Assembly: GCA_002483085.1 (NCBI GenBank) | Contig: DLHF01000014.1 | Coordinates: forward strand, 1 to 57,583 | Direction: 5' to 3' | Length of the DNA: 57,583 bases | Source of the DNA: Ignavibacteria bacterium UBA7675 | GTDB taxonomy: Bacteria; Bacteroidota; Ignavibacteria; Kapaibacteriales; UB7675 | Shown: piece by piece, positions 26,735 to 36,060 of the stretch | How the letters are laid out: each line of letters opens with the position of its first letter | Numbering within the stretch: position 1 is the first letter of the stretch | The notes under the pieces: generated by a model | Seen by the model: only the letters and a program-made list of their open reading frames with translations | The model's database searches: none | Told to the model about the DNA's origin: nothing | Made by a program: the position numbers and the translations under genes

Positions 26735-28801
26735 ATGAAACGAATGTTGGGTTTACTATTTCTTCTCCTGGTAGGTGGAGTAATAACTGCTTCCGCTGCA
26801 ACAGGTGAATTAACAGTTGTAAATCCGCAGGTGAGCGGCAATCAAGTTTCATTTGATGTCTACTTGCGGAGCACAACAACGTCGACACTGTACCTTACAG
26901 ATGTCTCGTTGTATTTTTCTTTCGATGGATCGAAATTTACTAATCCGTCTTCTTCGTTTACTTCGAACCTTTCAGCTACCTATGATCCGGGTTCAATTAT
27001 TTATAATACGAATCCTAAGAGAGTTGGTGTAGAGATTGTTTTTACGTCTTCGCCAACAACTACAAATACTCAGATCATTGCTGCATCTGGTAATGGTACC
27101 AAGCTCGGCACAGTAACTCTGACCGGTCTTACCAATCTGAGCGGCAATCTTGGTTTAGCTTGGGGGTTAGTAGATCCTTTCTCGACAAAAGCTTTTTCTT
27201 GGGATCCGCAATCAAATATGGAATCCGAGATTATTACAAATCCGGTTGCTCCTCCCACGATCTCTCTGGCTCCGGTTTTTGAGGCTATTATTGTCAACCA
27301 ACAGCTTCTGAACAACGAGTACACATATGATGTGTATCTCCGCCGCACGGGTGGTTCTGCTTTCTATCTTGATGATATGGACTTCATCTCCACCTTCAAC
27401 AATGTTGCGTTTAGCGGTGGTGCAGCCCATTCATTAGTAAGTGCAGGAACAACGAAGATCAATGACTTCTATACGTTCCAGAACTTCAGCATTGTTGGCA
27501 ACGAGATTCGCTGGTCGGTCTCTGGTCCTACAGTGTCTACACAGGGAGAATTCAACCAACGTGTTCAGCAGATTGCTGGCCCTGGTGATAGCACATATGT
27601 CGGTCGCTTTAAAATTTCCAACGCTCTCCCGGCAACAACTGTATCGGATGTAACTCCTTCTTGGAAAACAGCAGGTACACCTCCGCGCACTGTTGTTTAC
27701 AGCCGTCAAAGTTCGACCCCTTGGAGTAGCGATGATGTTTCTGCTAATGGTACATATATTGTTCGTGCTCCCGAGTTTACGATTACTCTTACAGCGCCTG
27801 TGGGCGGTGAGGTAATTTGCCCGGGTACAAACACAGGTATTACTTGGACAAGCATGAACATTGCAAATGTAAGCATTGTTCTGCTTCAGAGTGGCAGCAC
27901 AGTTGCTACGCTTACTGCAAGCACGTCTGCCGCTACTGGCTCATTTACATGGGCAGTCCCCGGCAATCTCGCTTCTGGTAGCAACTACCGCATTCGCATC
28001 AGCGATGCGTCGGATGCAGGCCATTCTAGCGAAAGTGCAGATTTTACAGTTGGCAGTGCTCCGGCCATTACTGGCCAGCCCTCGCCACTCACAGTGGTCA
28101 GCGGTAGCACAGCTACACTGACTGTAATGGCAACAGGCACCAACCTGACCTATCAATGGCAGGTAGAAACAACAGGCGGTACATTTGTGAATGTTGGTTC
28201 GGCTTCTACGTCAAACACACTTACATTCAACCCCGCTGCTGTAAATAACAGCGGAAACTACCGTGCCGTTGTGTCGGGTTCATGCGCTCCGGCTGCTACT
28301 TCTGCTACAGCACTTCTCACAGTGCTTCCGCAAGGTGTAAGCGTTACGGTGACAGCTTACTTACAGGGTATGTGGAATGGCACATCGCACATTTCTTCGC
28401 CTGTAGCTGTTGAACTGCGCTCGGGTGCAACCCTCCCAGCTTCGACACTTGTTTCCCGCACAACTGGAATGCTGAGCACAGTAGGTACAATTACAGCCGA
28501 CTTCTCGGGTGTAGTTGCAGGTGATTACTGGGTTGTGGTTCGCAGCGGCGGTTATCTGCCCGTTGGTTCTTCGACTGTAGTAGCACTGACACCAGGTTCA
28601 ACGGCAACCTACAACTTTACCGATGATGCTTCTAAAGCTGCCGGTAATGGAACTACTGCCGTGACCATTGGTTCAACGACCTATTATGTACTCAAAGCAG
28701 GCGATTTCAATGGTGACAGAGCAGCAAATCCGACGGATATTCCGATCATGCTGTTCGGTTATCCGAAAACAAATGCAAGCAGTGTTCCTGCTGTAGACTA
28801 A
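26735..28801 (+). CDS. secreted protein: two cohesin-like domains, Ig-like domain, shared C-terminal module
   Basis: A 688-residue exported protein. Signal peptide MKRMLGLLFLLLVGGVITAS. Residues about 22-175 and 185-360 are two similar beta-rich domains (VSGNQVSFDVYLRS... and NNEYTYDVYLRRTG...) of a type common in FCB-group surface proteins and resembling cohesin/CBM-like sandwiches. A segment near 355-440 (GGEVICPGTNTGITWTS) looks like a further beta domain. An Ig-like domain follows near 440-530 (LTYQWQVETTGG). The last 155 residues form the module shared with the next gene, ending in a dockerin-like half-loop (AGDFNGDRAANPTDIP). There is no T9SS sorting domain. AAGGG lies before the ATG. 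Function is unknown; a surface scaffold component is inferred. Confidence 0.8.
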   Translation: MKRMLGLLFLLLVGGVITASAATGELTVVNPQVSGNQVSFDVYLRSTTTSTLYLTDVSLYFSFDGSKFTNPSSSFTSNLSATYDPGSIIYNTNPKRVGVEIVFTSSPTTTNTQIIAASGNGTKLGTVTLTGLTNLSGNLGLAWGLVDPFSTKAFSWDPQSNMESEIITNPVAPPTISLAPVFEAIIVNQQLLNNEYTYDVYLRRTGGSAFYLDDMDFISTFNNVAFSGGAAHSLVSAGTTKINDFYTFQNFSIVGNEIRWSVSGPTVSTQGEFNQRVQQIAGPGDSTYVGRFKISNALPATTVSDVTPSWKTAGTPPRTVVYSRQSSTPWSSDDVSANGTYIVRAPEFTITLTAPVGGEVICPGTNTGITWTSMNIANVSIVLLQSGSTVATLTASTSAATGSFTWAVPGNLASGSNYRIRISDASDAGHSSESADFTVGSAPAITGQPSPLTVVSGSTATLTVMATGTNLTYQWQVETTGGTFVNVGSASTSNTLTFNPAAVNNSGNYRAVVSGSCAPAATSATALLTVLPQGVSVTVTAYLQGMWNGTSHISSPVAVELRSGATLPASTLVSRTTGMLSTVGTITADFSGVVAGDYWVVVRSGGYLPVGSSTVVALTPGSTATYNFTDDASKAAGNGTTAVTIGSTTYYVLKAGDFNGDRAANPTDIPIMLFGYPKTNASSVPAVD

Positions 28802-28808
28802 TATATTC

Positions 28809-28855
28809 AGGAATTTGGCCCTTTTCTTGTTATGAGAAGAGGGCCGACTTTCCTG
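28809..28855 (+). other. intergenic hairpin
   Basis: An imperfect long stem: CAGGAA (28809-28814) with TTCCTG (28850-28855) outside and GGCCCTTTTCTTG with GAGAAGAGGGCC inside. It begins 7 nt after the stop codon of the 688-residue protein and has no T-run, like the hairpin after the giant gene. It may set the relative amounts of the transcripts in this block. Confidence 0.5.
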
Positions 28856-28907
28856 GGTCGATTAATTCTTCACGGAAGAATTTTCTTATTTATCAAAGGA
28901 GGGAAAA

Positions 28908-29456
28908 ATGAAAAAAATGCTATGCCTCTTGCTCTTAACGGTGACAGCGTGTGTGCTTTGCAGTGTAGAAGGAAAAGCCCAGACGCCGACGACCGTACAG
29001 GTTAGAGCCCTGGTTCAGGGATTATGGAGTGGCACCGTACACAAGACCTCACCTGTGTCTGTAGAACTGCGCGCAGGTGGAGCGACACCCCTTACCTCAA
29101 CACTTGTAAGCCGTTTGACCGGAATGCTGTCCTCTACTGGTACAGTATCTGTTACTTTTCCGAACATTGTCAGCGGTAACTACTGGATCATTGTTCGTCA
29201 CGGTGGCTCACTTCCGGTAAGCTCGGGTGCTCAGCAGGCCATTACTGCTGGTTCTACATTCTCTTATGATTTTTCCGATGCAGCCAACAAAGCTTTTGGA
29301 AACGGAACGCTGGCAGTAACGATCAATAGCACAACCTACTATGTACTGAAGGCTGGCGATATTACCGGCGATCGTGCTGTAAACCCCAGCGATATTCCTG
29401 TTTTTCTTTTTGGCTATCCTAAAACGAATGCAAGTACAGTTCCCTCTGCGGAATAG
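28908..29456 (+). CDS. small secreted protein made of the shared C-terminal module
   Basis: A 182-residue exported protein consisting of a signal peptide (MKKMLCLLLLTVTACVLCSV to GKAQ) and a single module. By eye the module is identical at more than half its positions to the last 155 residues of the 688-residue protein upstream: VQGLWSGTVHKTSPVSVELR, STLVSRLTGMLSSTGT, STTYYVLKAGDITGDRAVNP and FLFGYPKTNAS. The end is a dockerin-like calcium half-loop. A very strong AAAGGAGGG site precedes the ATG, suggesting high translation. It looks like a partial duplication that became a free-standing gene. Role unknown; it could compete for, or cap, the same binding partner as the larger proteins. Confidence 0.82.
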   Translation: MKKMLCLLLLTVTACVLCSVEGKAQTPTTVQVRALVQGLWSGTVHKTSPVSVELRAGGATPLTSTLVSRLTGMLSSTGTVSVTFPNIVSGNYWIIVRHGGSLPVSSGAQQAITAGSTFSYDFSDAANKAFGNGTLAVTINSTTYYVLKAGDITGDRAVNPSDIPVFLFGYPKTNASTVPSAE

Positions 29457-29540
29457 TCCCGCATATTTACTCAGGATAACTACGATACAACGGAACAGAT
29501 GCGAAGCTGTTATATTTCATCATATCTCAAGGAAGGTACA

Positions 29541-32500
29541 ATGAACAATTGTCTACGCCGATTATCCCGACTCGTACTGGCATTCATTGTCGGTATTGTG
29601 GCGCTGGGTAGTGTGGGCGAGATGTACGCCCAGAACAGAGTGACGTTTTCACTCCAGAATCGCCGGGCTGTAGGAACAACATACTATGCCGAATTATGGG
29701 CATCGGTTGCTTCCAATCAGACCTGGCATGTTGGAGGAACAACTGTCAATGTTTACTACAACTCGGCTGCTCTCACTGCTGCAAATCAGTCGGCAGTATT
29801 CGACGCACATCCCGATCTCCACAACAGTGGCTCCTACCAGTCCATGACACAGTCGGACTATGGTACGGGTACTGCAATTACAATTGTCAATCTCAGCCTT
29901 ACCAGCTTTGCGAACAAAACAGGTTCGTTCAAAGTTGGTACGTTCATGTGGACAGTGGGCAACCCCAGTGCCACAGATGACTTGGCTCTGGCCGTTCCCC
30001 CGGCTGCTGATGCCAGCGTTATATTGGACTCGAACAATACCCTTGGCTACAATTGTGCGGACAGCACCTGCTATGGCACAAGCCAGCCGGTATCGCGCAT
30101 TATCGGCCTTCCGGTAATTACCGGCCAGCCGGGTAATGTTACCGCATGCGCTGGCCAAATGGCAGCTTTTACTGTGACAGCAACCGGTAGCTCGTTGACC
30201 TATGTATGGGAATACTCGGCAACGACCAATGGTACGTTTACGACTATTTCCGGCCAGAGCGGTTCTACGCTGACAATTAATCCGGTAGCAACAGGAAATG
30301 CTGGTGCTTATCGTGTTATTGTTTCTACAACAACAGGAAGCGTGACGTCTAACGTCGTAACGCTCGATGTGAACACGACTCCCGTTATTACTTCGCAACC
30401 CGCTAACTTCACAGCTTGTGCAGGTAGTTCGGCGGCATTTAACGTAGGCTTTACAAGCACAACGCCTGCTACTATTCAGTGGCAGATGTTCGATGACCTC
30501 TCTTCGAACTATACGAATATTTCTGGCGAGACCTCTGCAACGCTGACCCTGACCAATGTCGGTACAGCGCAGAATGGTAGCCAATACCGTGCATTGTTGA
30601 CAAATACCTGTGGCGTATCGACTACAGGTGTGGTGACACTTTCTGTGAACACGGCTCCGGTTGTGAACCTCAGCCCTGTAAACCAGGCTGCATGTTCTGG
30701 TGCAAGCGTTAGCTTTACAGCTAATGCTAATGGCACACCGACCCCGAAGATTCAATGGGAAGTTGCCGCAAACGGCGGTAATCTGTTTTCAATGATGGCA
30801 GGCGAAACAAATGCAACACTGACACTTTCGAACATTCAGTCGTCGCAGAACAACAATGTGTATCGCGCAGTATTTACTAATAGCTGTGGCACCGCTACAA
30901 GTGGTACCGCAATGCTTACAGTCTATACAGCTCCTATTGTTACGGCTCAGCCGGGCAACCAGACAGCTTGCGAAAACACAACAGTTTCCTTTACCGCAAC
31001 TGCTGTTGGTACCCCCAATCCGGCAGTTCAGTGGGAAGTAAGCATTAATGGTGGTTCTGCATGGACAACCGTAACAGGCGCCAACACAAGCACGCTGACA
31101 CTTGCAGCTATTACGGCATCGCAAAATGGCTACCAGTATCGCGCTGTATTTAACAATACATGTGCTACTGTTACATCCAACCCCGTTACGCTTAATGTCA
31201 ATACAGCTCCGGTTGTTACTACCCAGCCTGCAAGCCAGTCTGTGTGCGAAAACGGTACTGTCACCTTTACGGCATCTGCAAGCTCTACGCCCGTTCCGAC
31301 CATCCAATGGCAGGTAAATACAACCGGCACATGGGTGGATATGACGGGTGAGACTGCTGGCAGCCTGACAGTAAGCAACATTACATTTGCACAAAGTGGT
31401 ACGCAGTACCGCGCTATGTTCACAAATGTATGTAATACAGCAAACTCGAATGCAGCAGTTCTTACTGTAAATAGAGTAGCTCAGACAGCAGTAGTAGCAC
31501 CGACGACTTCGACGGTATGCTCTGGCTCGTCGGTTACCTTTACAGCATCGTCGACCGGTGGTACACCGACCCCGACGGTACAATGGCAGAGCCGCCCGGT
31601 AAGTGGTTCGTTTACTGATATTGCCGGTGCAACAAACCTTGTACTGACATTTACAGCAGTAAGTGGCGACAATGGTAAAGAATATCGCGCAGTATTTACC
31701 AATACCTGCGGTAGTGTGAACTCCAATGCAGCAATGCTTACAGTGAACACTCTTGCTGTTGTATCTACACAGCCGTCGAACCAAACACAGTGTGCTGGTG
31801 GTTCCGTATCCTTTACGGCTACGGCTACAGGCAGCCCGGTTCCGACAATCCAGTGGGAAGTAAGCACCAATGGTGGTGGCAACTATACAGCTCTTGCTGA
31901 TGGTGGCTCTATCAGCGGTTCGCAAACGAACACATTGACCATTTCCAACGTAGCTGCTAACCAAACAAACAACCTCTATCGCGCAGCCTTTACCAACACA
32001 TGCGGTGTGGTAAACTCGAACAGCGGTCTTCTGACTGTAAATGTTGCGCCGGTTGTTACAACCAGCCCTGTATCGATTGATACTTGTGCAGGTAGCACTG
32101 TAATGTTTACAGCAGCAGCTACGGCTACGCCCGCAGCTACAACCCAATGGCAGGTAATGGCCGGTACCACAGGTACATGGACTGATATCAATGGCGAAAC
32201 AGGTTCGGTGCTGACACTGAACAACATTACGCTTGCTCAAAACGGTACTCGCTACCGTGCACTCTTTACGAATGCTTGCGGTACATCCGCAACTGCTGTA
32301 GCTACGCTTACTATCAACCTCGGTCCTTCGGTCGCAGTTAACCCGACCAATGAAACCGTATGCGAAGGCAACAGCGTAACCTTTACCTCCGGTGCTATCG
32401 GCTCGCCGACCCCGTCGGTTCAGTGGGAAGTAAGTGCAGATGGCCAGACCTATAGCCAGATCCCGAATGCTACATCCGTCAGCTTTACTATCAACAGCAC

Positions 32501-35500
32501 GACATTCACTCAAAACGGTCGCTTCTACCGCGCCGTGTACTCGAATGTTTGCGGTACGGTTGCAACCGATGCTGCAATGCTGACAGTAAACACAGTTCCG
32601 GTTGTAACACTTGATCCGACCAACCAGACAGTGTGTGCAGGTAATAATGCCACATTTATGGCTAATGCAGTTGGCTCGCCGGCTCCCGCAGTTCAGTGGG
32701 AAGTAAGTATTGCTGGTGGCGCTTTCACAGCAATTCCCGGTGCTAACAGCACCACCTATACATTTGTTGCTGGTCCGAACGACAACGGCAACGTGTACCG
32801 CGCAGTCTTCACAAATGTATGCGGTAGCGATGTATCGGGTGAGGCTATGCTGAACTTCTATGCGCTGCCCGCAATCACGCAGCAGCCCACGGCTGTCGCA
32901 GTATGCCAAGGCAATAGCTTTACGCTCACAGTAGGTGCAGTTGGCACAGGCCTTACCTACCAATGGCGCAAAGACGGTATTGACATCCCGAGCGGCACAT
33001 CCCGCGACTACACAGTTGCAGCCGCTTCGGCTAACGATGCTGGTTTCTATACAGTAGTGGTTTCCAACATCTGTAACCAGCCTGTTGAATCCAACCCCGT
33101 AAACGTTGTTGTGAATGCAACCCCGGTTATTACAGTACAGCCAATCCCGGTTACTGTTTGCCAAGGTGCTTTTGCTCAGTTCTCGGTACAAGCTGCTGGT
33201 ACAGGACTCAGCTTCCAGTGGAGAAGAAACAATACTGATATCGCAGGCGCTACCAACACATTCTACACCATTCCGGCAGCTCAGCTTTCGGATGCAGGCA
33301 GCTACACAGTTGCTATTACAGGTGCATGTGGTACACCGGTAGTTTCCGATGCAGCTCAGCTCACAGTTGAAACTGCTCCGGTTATTGCTCAACAGCCGAC
33401 AAACGTTGTTGTTTGTGCAGGTAACTCGGCCAGCTTCACAGTCGGAGCTAATGGCTCGAACCTTACCTATCAGTGGCAGCTTAACGGTGCCGATATTGCA
33501 GCTACAGGCTCTACCCTTACGCTCAATAATGTATCGGCTGCCAACGCAGGTTCCTACCGCGTTATCGTTACTGGCTCTTGCGGTACCCCGGTTATTTCTG
33601 CTGTAGCTACGCTCACAGTAAACGAAGCTCCGATGATCGCAACCGATGTTCAGAACCAAACAGTATGCGAAGGCCGCGACGTAACATTCACAGTGAATGC
33701 TACTGGCACAGGTCTGACCTATCAGTGGACATTCAACGGTTCGCCGATCCCCGGTGCTAACGCAGCTTCCTACACAGTATTCAATGCTAACATCAATAAC
33801 GCTGGCGATTATCAGGTGACGGTTACGGGTACATGCCCGACCAACCAGCCGGTTCGCTCGCGTGTTGCTTCGCTTACAGTGTACAACAATGTTGTGATCA
33901 CAGTACAGCCGCAATCAGTGTCGACATGTCTTGGATATAACTTCCTTCTGAGCGTATCCGCAAGCGGTACAGGCTTCCCGGGTCTGACCTATCAGTGGTA
34001 CAAAGATGGTGTTGCAATCCCGACAGGCACAGGTAGCCAGCTTACGTTCTTCAATGCTCAGTATGTAATGAGTGGTAACTACACAGTTACAGTTACAGGC
34101 ATTTGTGGTTCGGTGACATCGAACGCTGCTGTGGTGGTTGTTAACCGCCCGACAAGCGCTCTTCTGAAAGACAGCGATATCAATGCCGCTGTTGGCGATA
34201 CGGTGATCTTTGAAGTCTCCGACATCTCTGGTTCCGGTACGACATTCCAGTGGTACAAAGACGGTGTTGAACTTGTCGACGTCCCGGGTGAAGTATTTGG
34301 CTCGAAATCGTCGAAACTGTTCCTCTTTGGTGTGAACCAAGGCGATGTAAGCAACAACTACTACGTGATTGTAAATGGCCCCTGCGGTCAGGCTCAGTCT
34401 GATGTTGCTTCGCTGAACCTCTTCAACCCGAGCGTTCAAACCTCGAATCCTGAAGATGTAACTCTTTGTGAAGGCAGCATGCTCACACTGAATGTTACAG
34501 CAACAACGAACGTCGAGGGCGGAAGCCTCCGCTATCAGTGGTACAAAGATGGCGTTGCTATCACAGGTGCTACACAGCCTACCTACATGGTGACAACTGC
34601 TACGCTTGCAAATACTGGTAACTATTATGTTGTTGTGACCGAAATCACGAAGTCGATCACTGTCACCTCGGGTAATGGTATCGTTACAGTGCTTACGGCT
34701 CCTGCTATTGCAGCACAACCGGCAGATATCAGCGCTTGCGAAGGTGAAAATGCTGCTCTTACAGTAGCAGTAAACGCCGAAGCTGGTGTTGTAAGCTATC
34801 AATGGTACAAAGATGGTCTGCCGATTGATGCAGCCCTGAACCCGACAGCTACAACAGCTACACTCGTTGGTCCGGTAAATGCCTTTACCGTTGGTAACTA
34901 CTCTGTAATGGTATCCAACCAGTGCGGTACCAAAACCAGCTCGGCTGCAACAGTGAGCATGAAAAACAAAACAGTTATCACACAACAACCGCCGGCAGTA
35001 GTGGATCTCGATACGCTTGGCGTAAGCGAACTCCGCCTTATGGTAGTTGCTGCTGGCGATAACTGCTCGTACCAATGGATGCGCAATGGCAATCCGATTG
35101 CCGGTGCTACCTCCGATGAGTATGTTGTTACAGTGCCGACTTCTTCCGACCTCGGTGACTATACGGTTGTTATTACCTGCGATTGCGGTGTAACTACATC
35201 CACAGTCACTGCTGTTAATGGCTTTACTACAGATGTTAACGAACCGGTTGCAGGCGAAGGCTTCCACCTGTTCCAGAACTATCCGAACCCGTTCACAGGC
35301 CTGACATCAATTATGTATCAGGTTCCGACGGCTACAGATGTTCGCATCTCGGTGACAGACATGTACGGTCGTGAAGTAGCCGTTATCGTAAACGGTGTTA
35401 TCCCGGCTGGCCAGCACACAGTGAAATACGATGCTTCGCAGCTCCCGTCTGGTACGTACTTCTATACCATGACGGCTTCGGGCTTCAACACATCGCGCCG

Positions 35501-35519
35501 TATGCTGCTCGTCAAGTAA
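29541..35519 (+). CDS. T9SS-sorted surface protein with about 19 Ig-like domains
   Basis: About 1992 residues. The start is the ATG at 29541, preceded by AAGGAAGG; the upstream in-frame ATG at 29499 is poorer. Signal peptide to about residue 31 (GSVGEMYAQ). Residues about 32-190 are a cohesin-like beta domain related to those in the 688-residue protein (TTYYAELWASVASNQTWHVG). Then come about 19 Ig-like domains of 85-90 residues, 17 of which show a paired-cysteine pattern (TxCxG or TxCEN early, NxCG late, with QWQ/QWE/YQW between). The last 80 residues are a T9SS type-A sorting domain: HLFQNYPNPF, DMYGREVAVIV, AGQHTVKYDASQLPSGTYFY and a final LLVK. It is expected on the cell surface. Confidence 0.9.
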   Translation: MNNCLRRLSRLVLAFIVGIVALGSVGEMYAQNRVTFSLQNRRAVGTTYYAELWASVASNQTWHVGGTTVNVYYNSAALTAANQSAVFDAHPDLHNSGSYQSMTQSDYGTGTAITIVNLSLTSFANKTGSFKVGTFMWTVGNPSATDDLALAVPPAADASVILDSNNTLGYNCADSTCYGTSQPVSRIIGLPVITGQPGNVTACAGQMAAFTVTATGSSLTYVWEYSATTNGTFTTISGQSGSTLTINPVATGNAGAYRVIVSTTTGSVTSNVVTLDVNTTPVITSQPANFTACAGSSAAFNVGFTSTTPATIQWQMFDDLSSNYTNISGETSATLTLTNVGTAQNGSQYRALLTNTCGVSTTGVVTLSVNTAPVVNLSPVNQAACSGASVSFTANANGTPTPKIQWEVAANGGNLFSMMAGETNATLTLSNIQSSQNNNVYRAVFTNSCGTATSGTAMLTVYTAPIVTAQPGNQTACENTTVSFTATAVGTPNPAVQWEVSINGGSAWTTVTGANTSTLTLAAITASQNGYQYRAVFNNTCATVTSNPVTLNVNTAPVVTTQPASQSVCENGTVTFTASASSTPVPTIQWQVNTTGTWVDMTGETAGSLTVSNITFAQSGTQYRAMFTNVCNTANSNAAVLTVNRVAQTAVVAPTTSTVCSGSSVTFTASSTGGTPTPTVQWQSRPVSGSFTDIAGATNLVLTFTAVSGDNGKEYRAVFTNTCGSVNSNAAMLTVNTLAVVSTQPSNQTQCAGGSVSFTATATGSPVPTIQWEVSTNGGGNYTALADGGSISGSQTNTLTISNVAANQTNNLYRAAFTNTCGVVNSNSGLLTVNVAPVVTTSPVSIDTCAGSTVMFTAAATATPAATTQWQVMAGTTGTWTDINGETGSVLTLNNITLAQNGTRYRALFTNACGTSATAVATLTINLGPSVAVNPTNETVCEGNSVTFTSGAIGSPTPSVQWEVSADGQTYSQIPNATSVSFTINSTTFTQNGRFYRAVYSNVCGTVATDAAMLTVNTVPVVTLDPTNQTVCAGNNATFMANAVGSPAPAVQWEVSIAGGAFTAIPGANSTTYTFVAGPNDNGNVYRAVFTNVCGSDVSGEAMLNFYALPAITQQPTAVAVCQGNSFTLTVGAVGTGLTYQWRKDGIDIPSGTSRDYTVAAASANDAGFYTVVVSNICNQPVESNPVNVVVNATPVITVQPIPVTVCQGAFAQFSVQAAGTGLSFQWRRNNTDIAGATNTFYTIPAAQLSDAGSYTVAITGACGTPVVSDAAQLTVETAPVIAQQPTNVVVCAGNSASFTVGANGSNLTYQWQLNGADIAATGSTLTLNNVSAANAGSYRVIVTGSCGTPVISAVATLTVNEAPMIATDVQNQTVCEGRDVTFTVNATGTGLTYQWTFNGSPIPGANAASYTVFNANINNAGDYQVTVTGTCPTNQPVRSRVASLTVYNNVVITVQPQSVSTCLGYNFLLSVSASGTGFPGLTYQWYKDGVAIPTGTGSQLTFFNAQYVMSGNYTVTVTGICGSVTSNAAVVVVNRPTSALLKDSDINAAVGDTVIFEVSDISGSGTTFQWYKDGVELVDVPGEVFGSKSSKLFLFGVNQGDVSNNYYVIVNGPCGQAQSDVASLNLFNPSVQTSNPEDVTLCEGSMLTLNVTATTNVEGGSLRYQWYKDGVAITGATQPTYMVTTATLANTGNYYVVVTEITKSITVTSGNGIVTVLTAPAIAAQPADISACEGENAALTVAVNAEAGVVSYQWYKDGLPIDAALNPTATTATLVGPVNAFTVGNYSVMVSNQCGTKTSSAATVSMKNKTVITQQPPAVVDLDTLGVSELRLMVVAAGDNCSYQWMRNGNPIAGATSDEYVVTVPTSSDLGDYTVVITCDCGVTTSTVTAVNGFTTDVNEPVAGEGFHLFQNYPNPFTGLTSIMYQVPTATDVRISVTDMYGREVAVIVNGVIPAGQHTVKYDASQLPSGTYFYTMTASGFNTSRRMLLVK

Positions 35520-35540
35520 GCGACCCAAAAGGTCAGATAT

Positions 35541-35575
35541 AAAAAGCCGGAGCGGTTTCGCTCCGGCTTTTTTTT
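35541..35575 (+). terminator. intrinsic terminator closing the secreted-protein block
   Basis: GCCGGAGC (35546-35553) pairs with GCTCCGGC (35560-35567) around a 6-nt loop, flanked by AAAAA on the left and eight T on the right. It lies 21 nt after the stop codon of the T9SS-sorted protein. It is the first true intrinsic terminator after the giant gene, so the four secreted-protein genes may share one long transcript. Confidence 0.93.
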
Positions 35576-35730
35576 GTCCTGTCCCGTCCTGAAAAAGTTG
35601 ACTCATTGGCTGTTCCGTCCTGGAAAAAGGCGCCAGATGTTCTTTTCTTTGTCGGCCTTTCTTATTTTAGTCAACCTATTCTATGACAGGACATTATATT
35701 GCACATTCTGCTGTCCGTTGCGGCGATGAT

Positions 35731-36025
35731 GTGGCACGGGCACCGTTGCGGCGTCCGATAGGTCGCTGTCACCGGTCGCAAAACCGCTTTTCCGGTAGCC
35801 AACCGGCAGCCGCCAAAAAGACAAGGGCGCGCAGTGCGTACTACCCGTTTACTGAGTAACATCAGTAGTTATCGTAAAGATAATACGCGGAGGACGGAGT
35901 GGGCAACCACGCGGCGGCTGGAAGTTATCATCGGCTCGTCCGCGCACCGTTCTTACGGTAACTGATGCGCGGACGCCAGCGCGGTGCAGAGGCCAATGGT
36001 AGGGCGAAGACTGAAGCGCACAGTA
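35731..36025 (+). repeat. interspersed intergenic repeat, copy C
   Basis: Contains exact block 1, GGTCGCTGTCACCGGTCGCA (35761-35780), preceded by CACGGGC and GCGGCGTCCG as in copy D, and block 2, CAGCGCGGTGCAGAGGCC (35977-35994), followed by AGACTGAAGCGC. About 195 bp of weakly conserved sequence separates them. It fills the gap between the secreted-protein block and the peptide-binding lipoprotein gene. Open frames across it are remote from any recognisable protein. Confidence 0.7.
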
Positions 36026-36060
36026 GTTCCCATATTCTTTTATTTCATTTCGGTATCATC

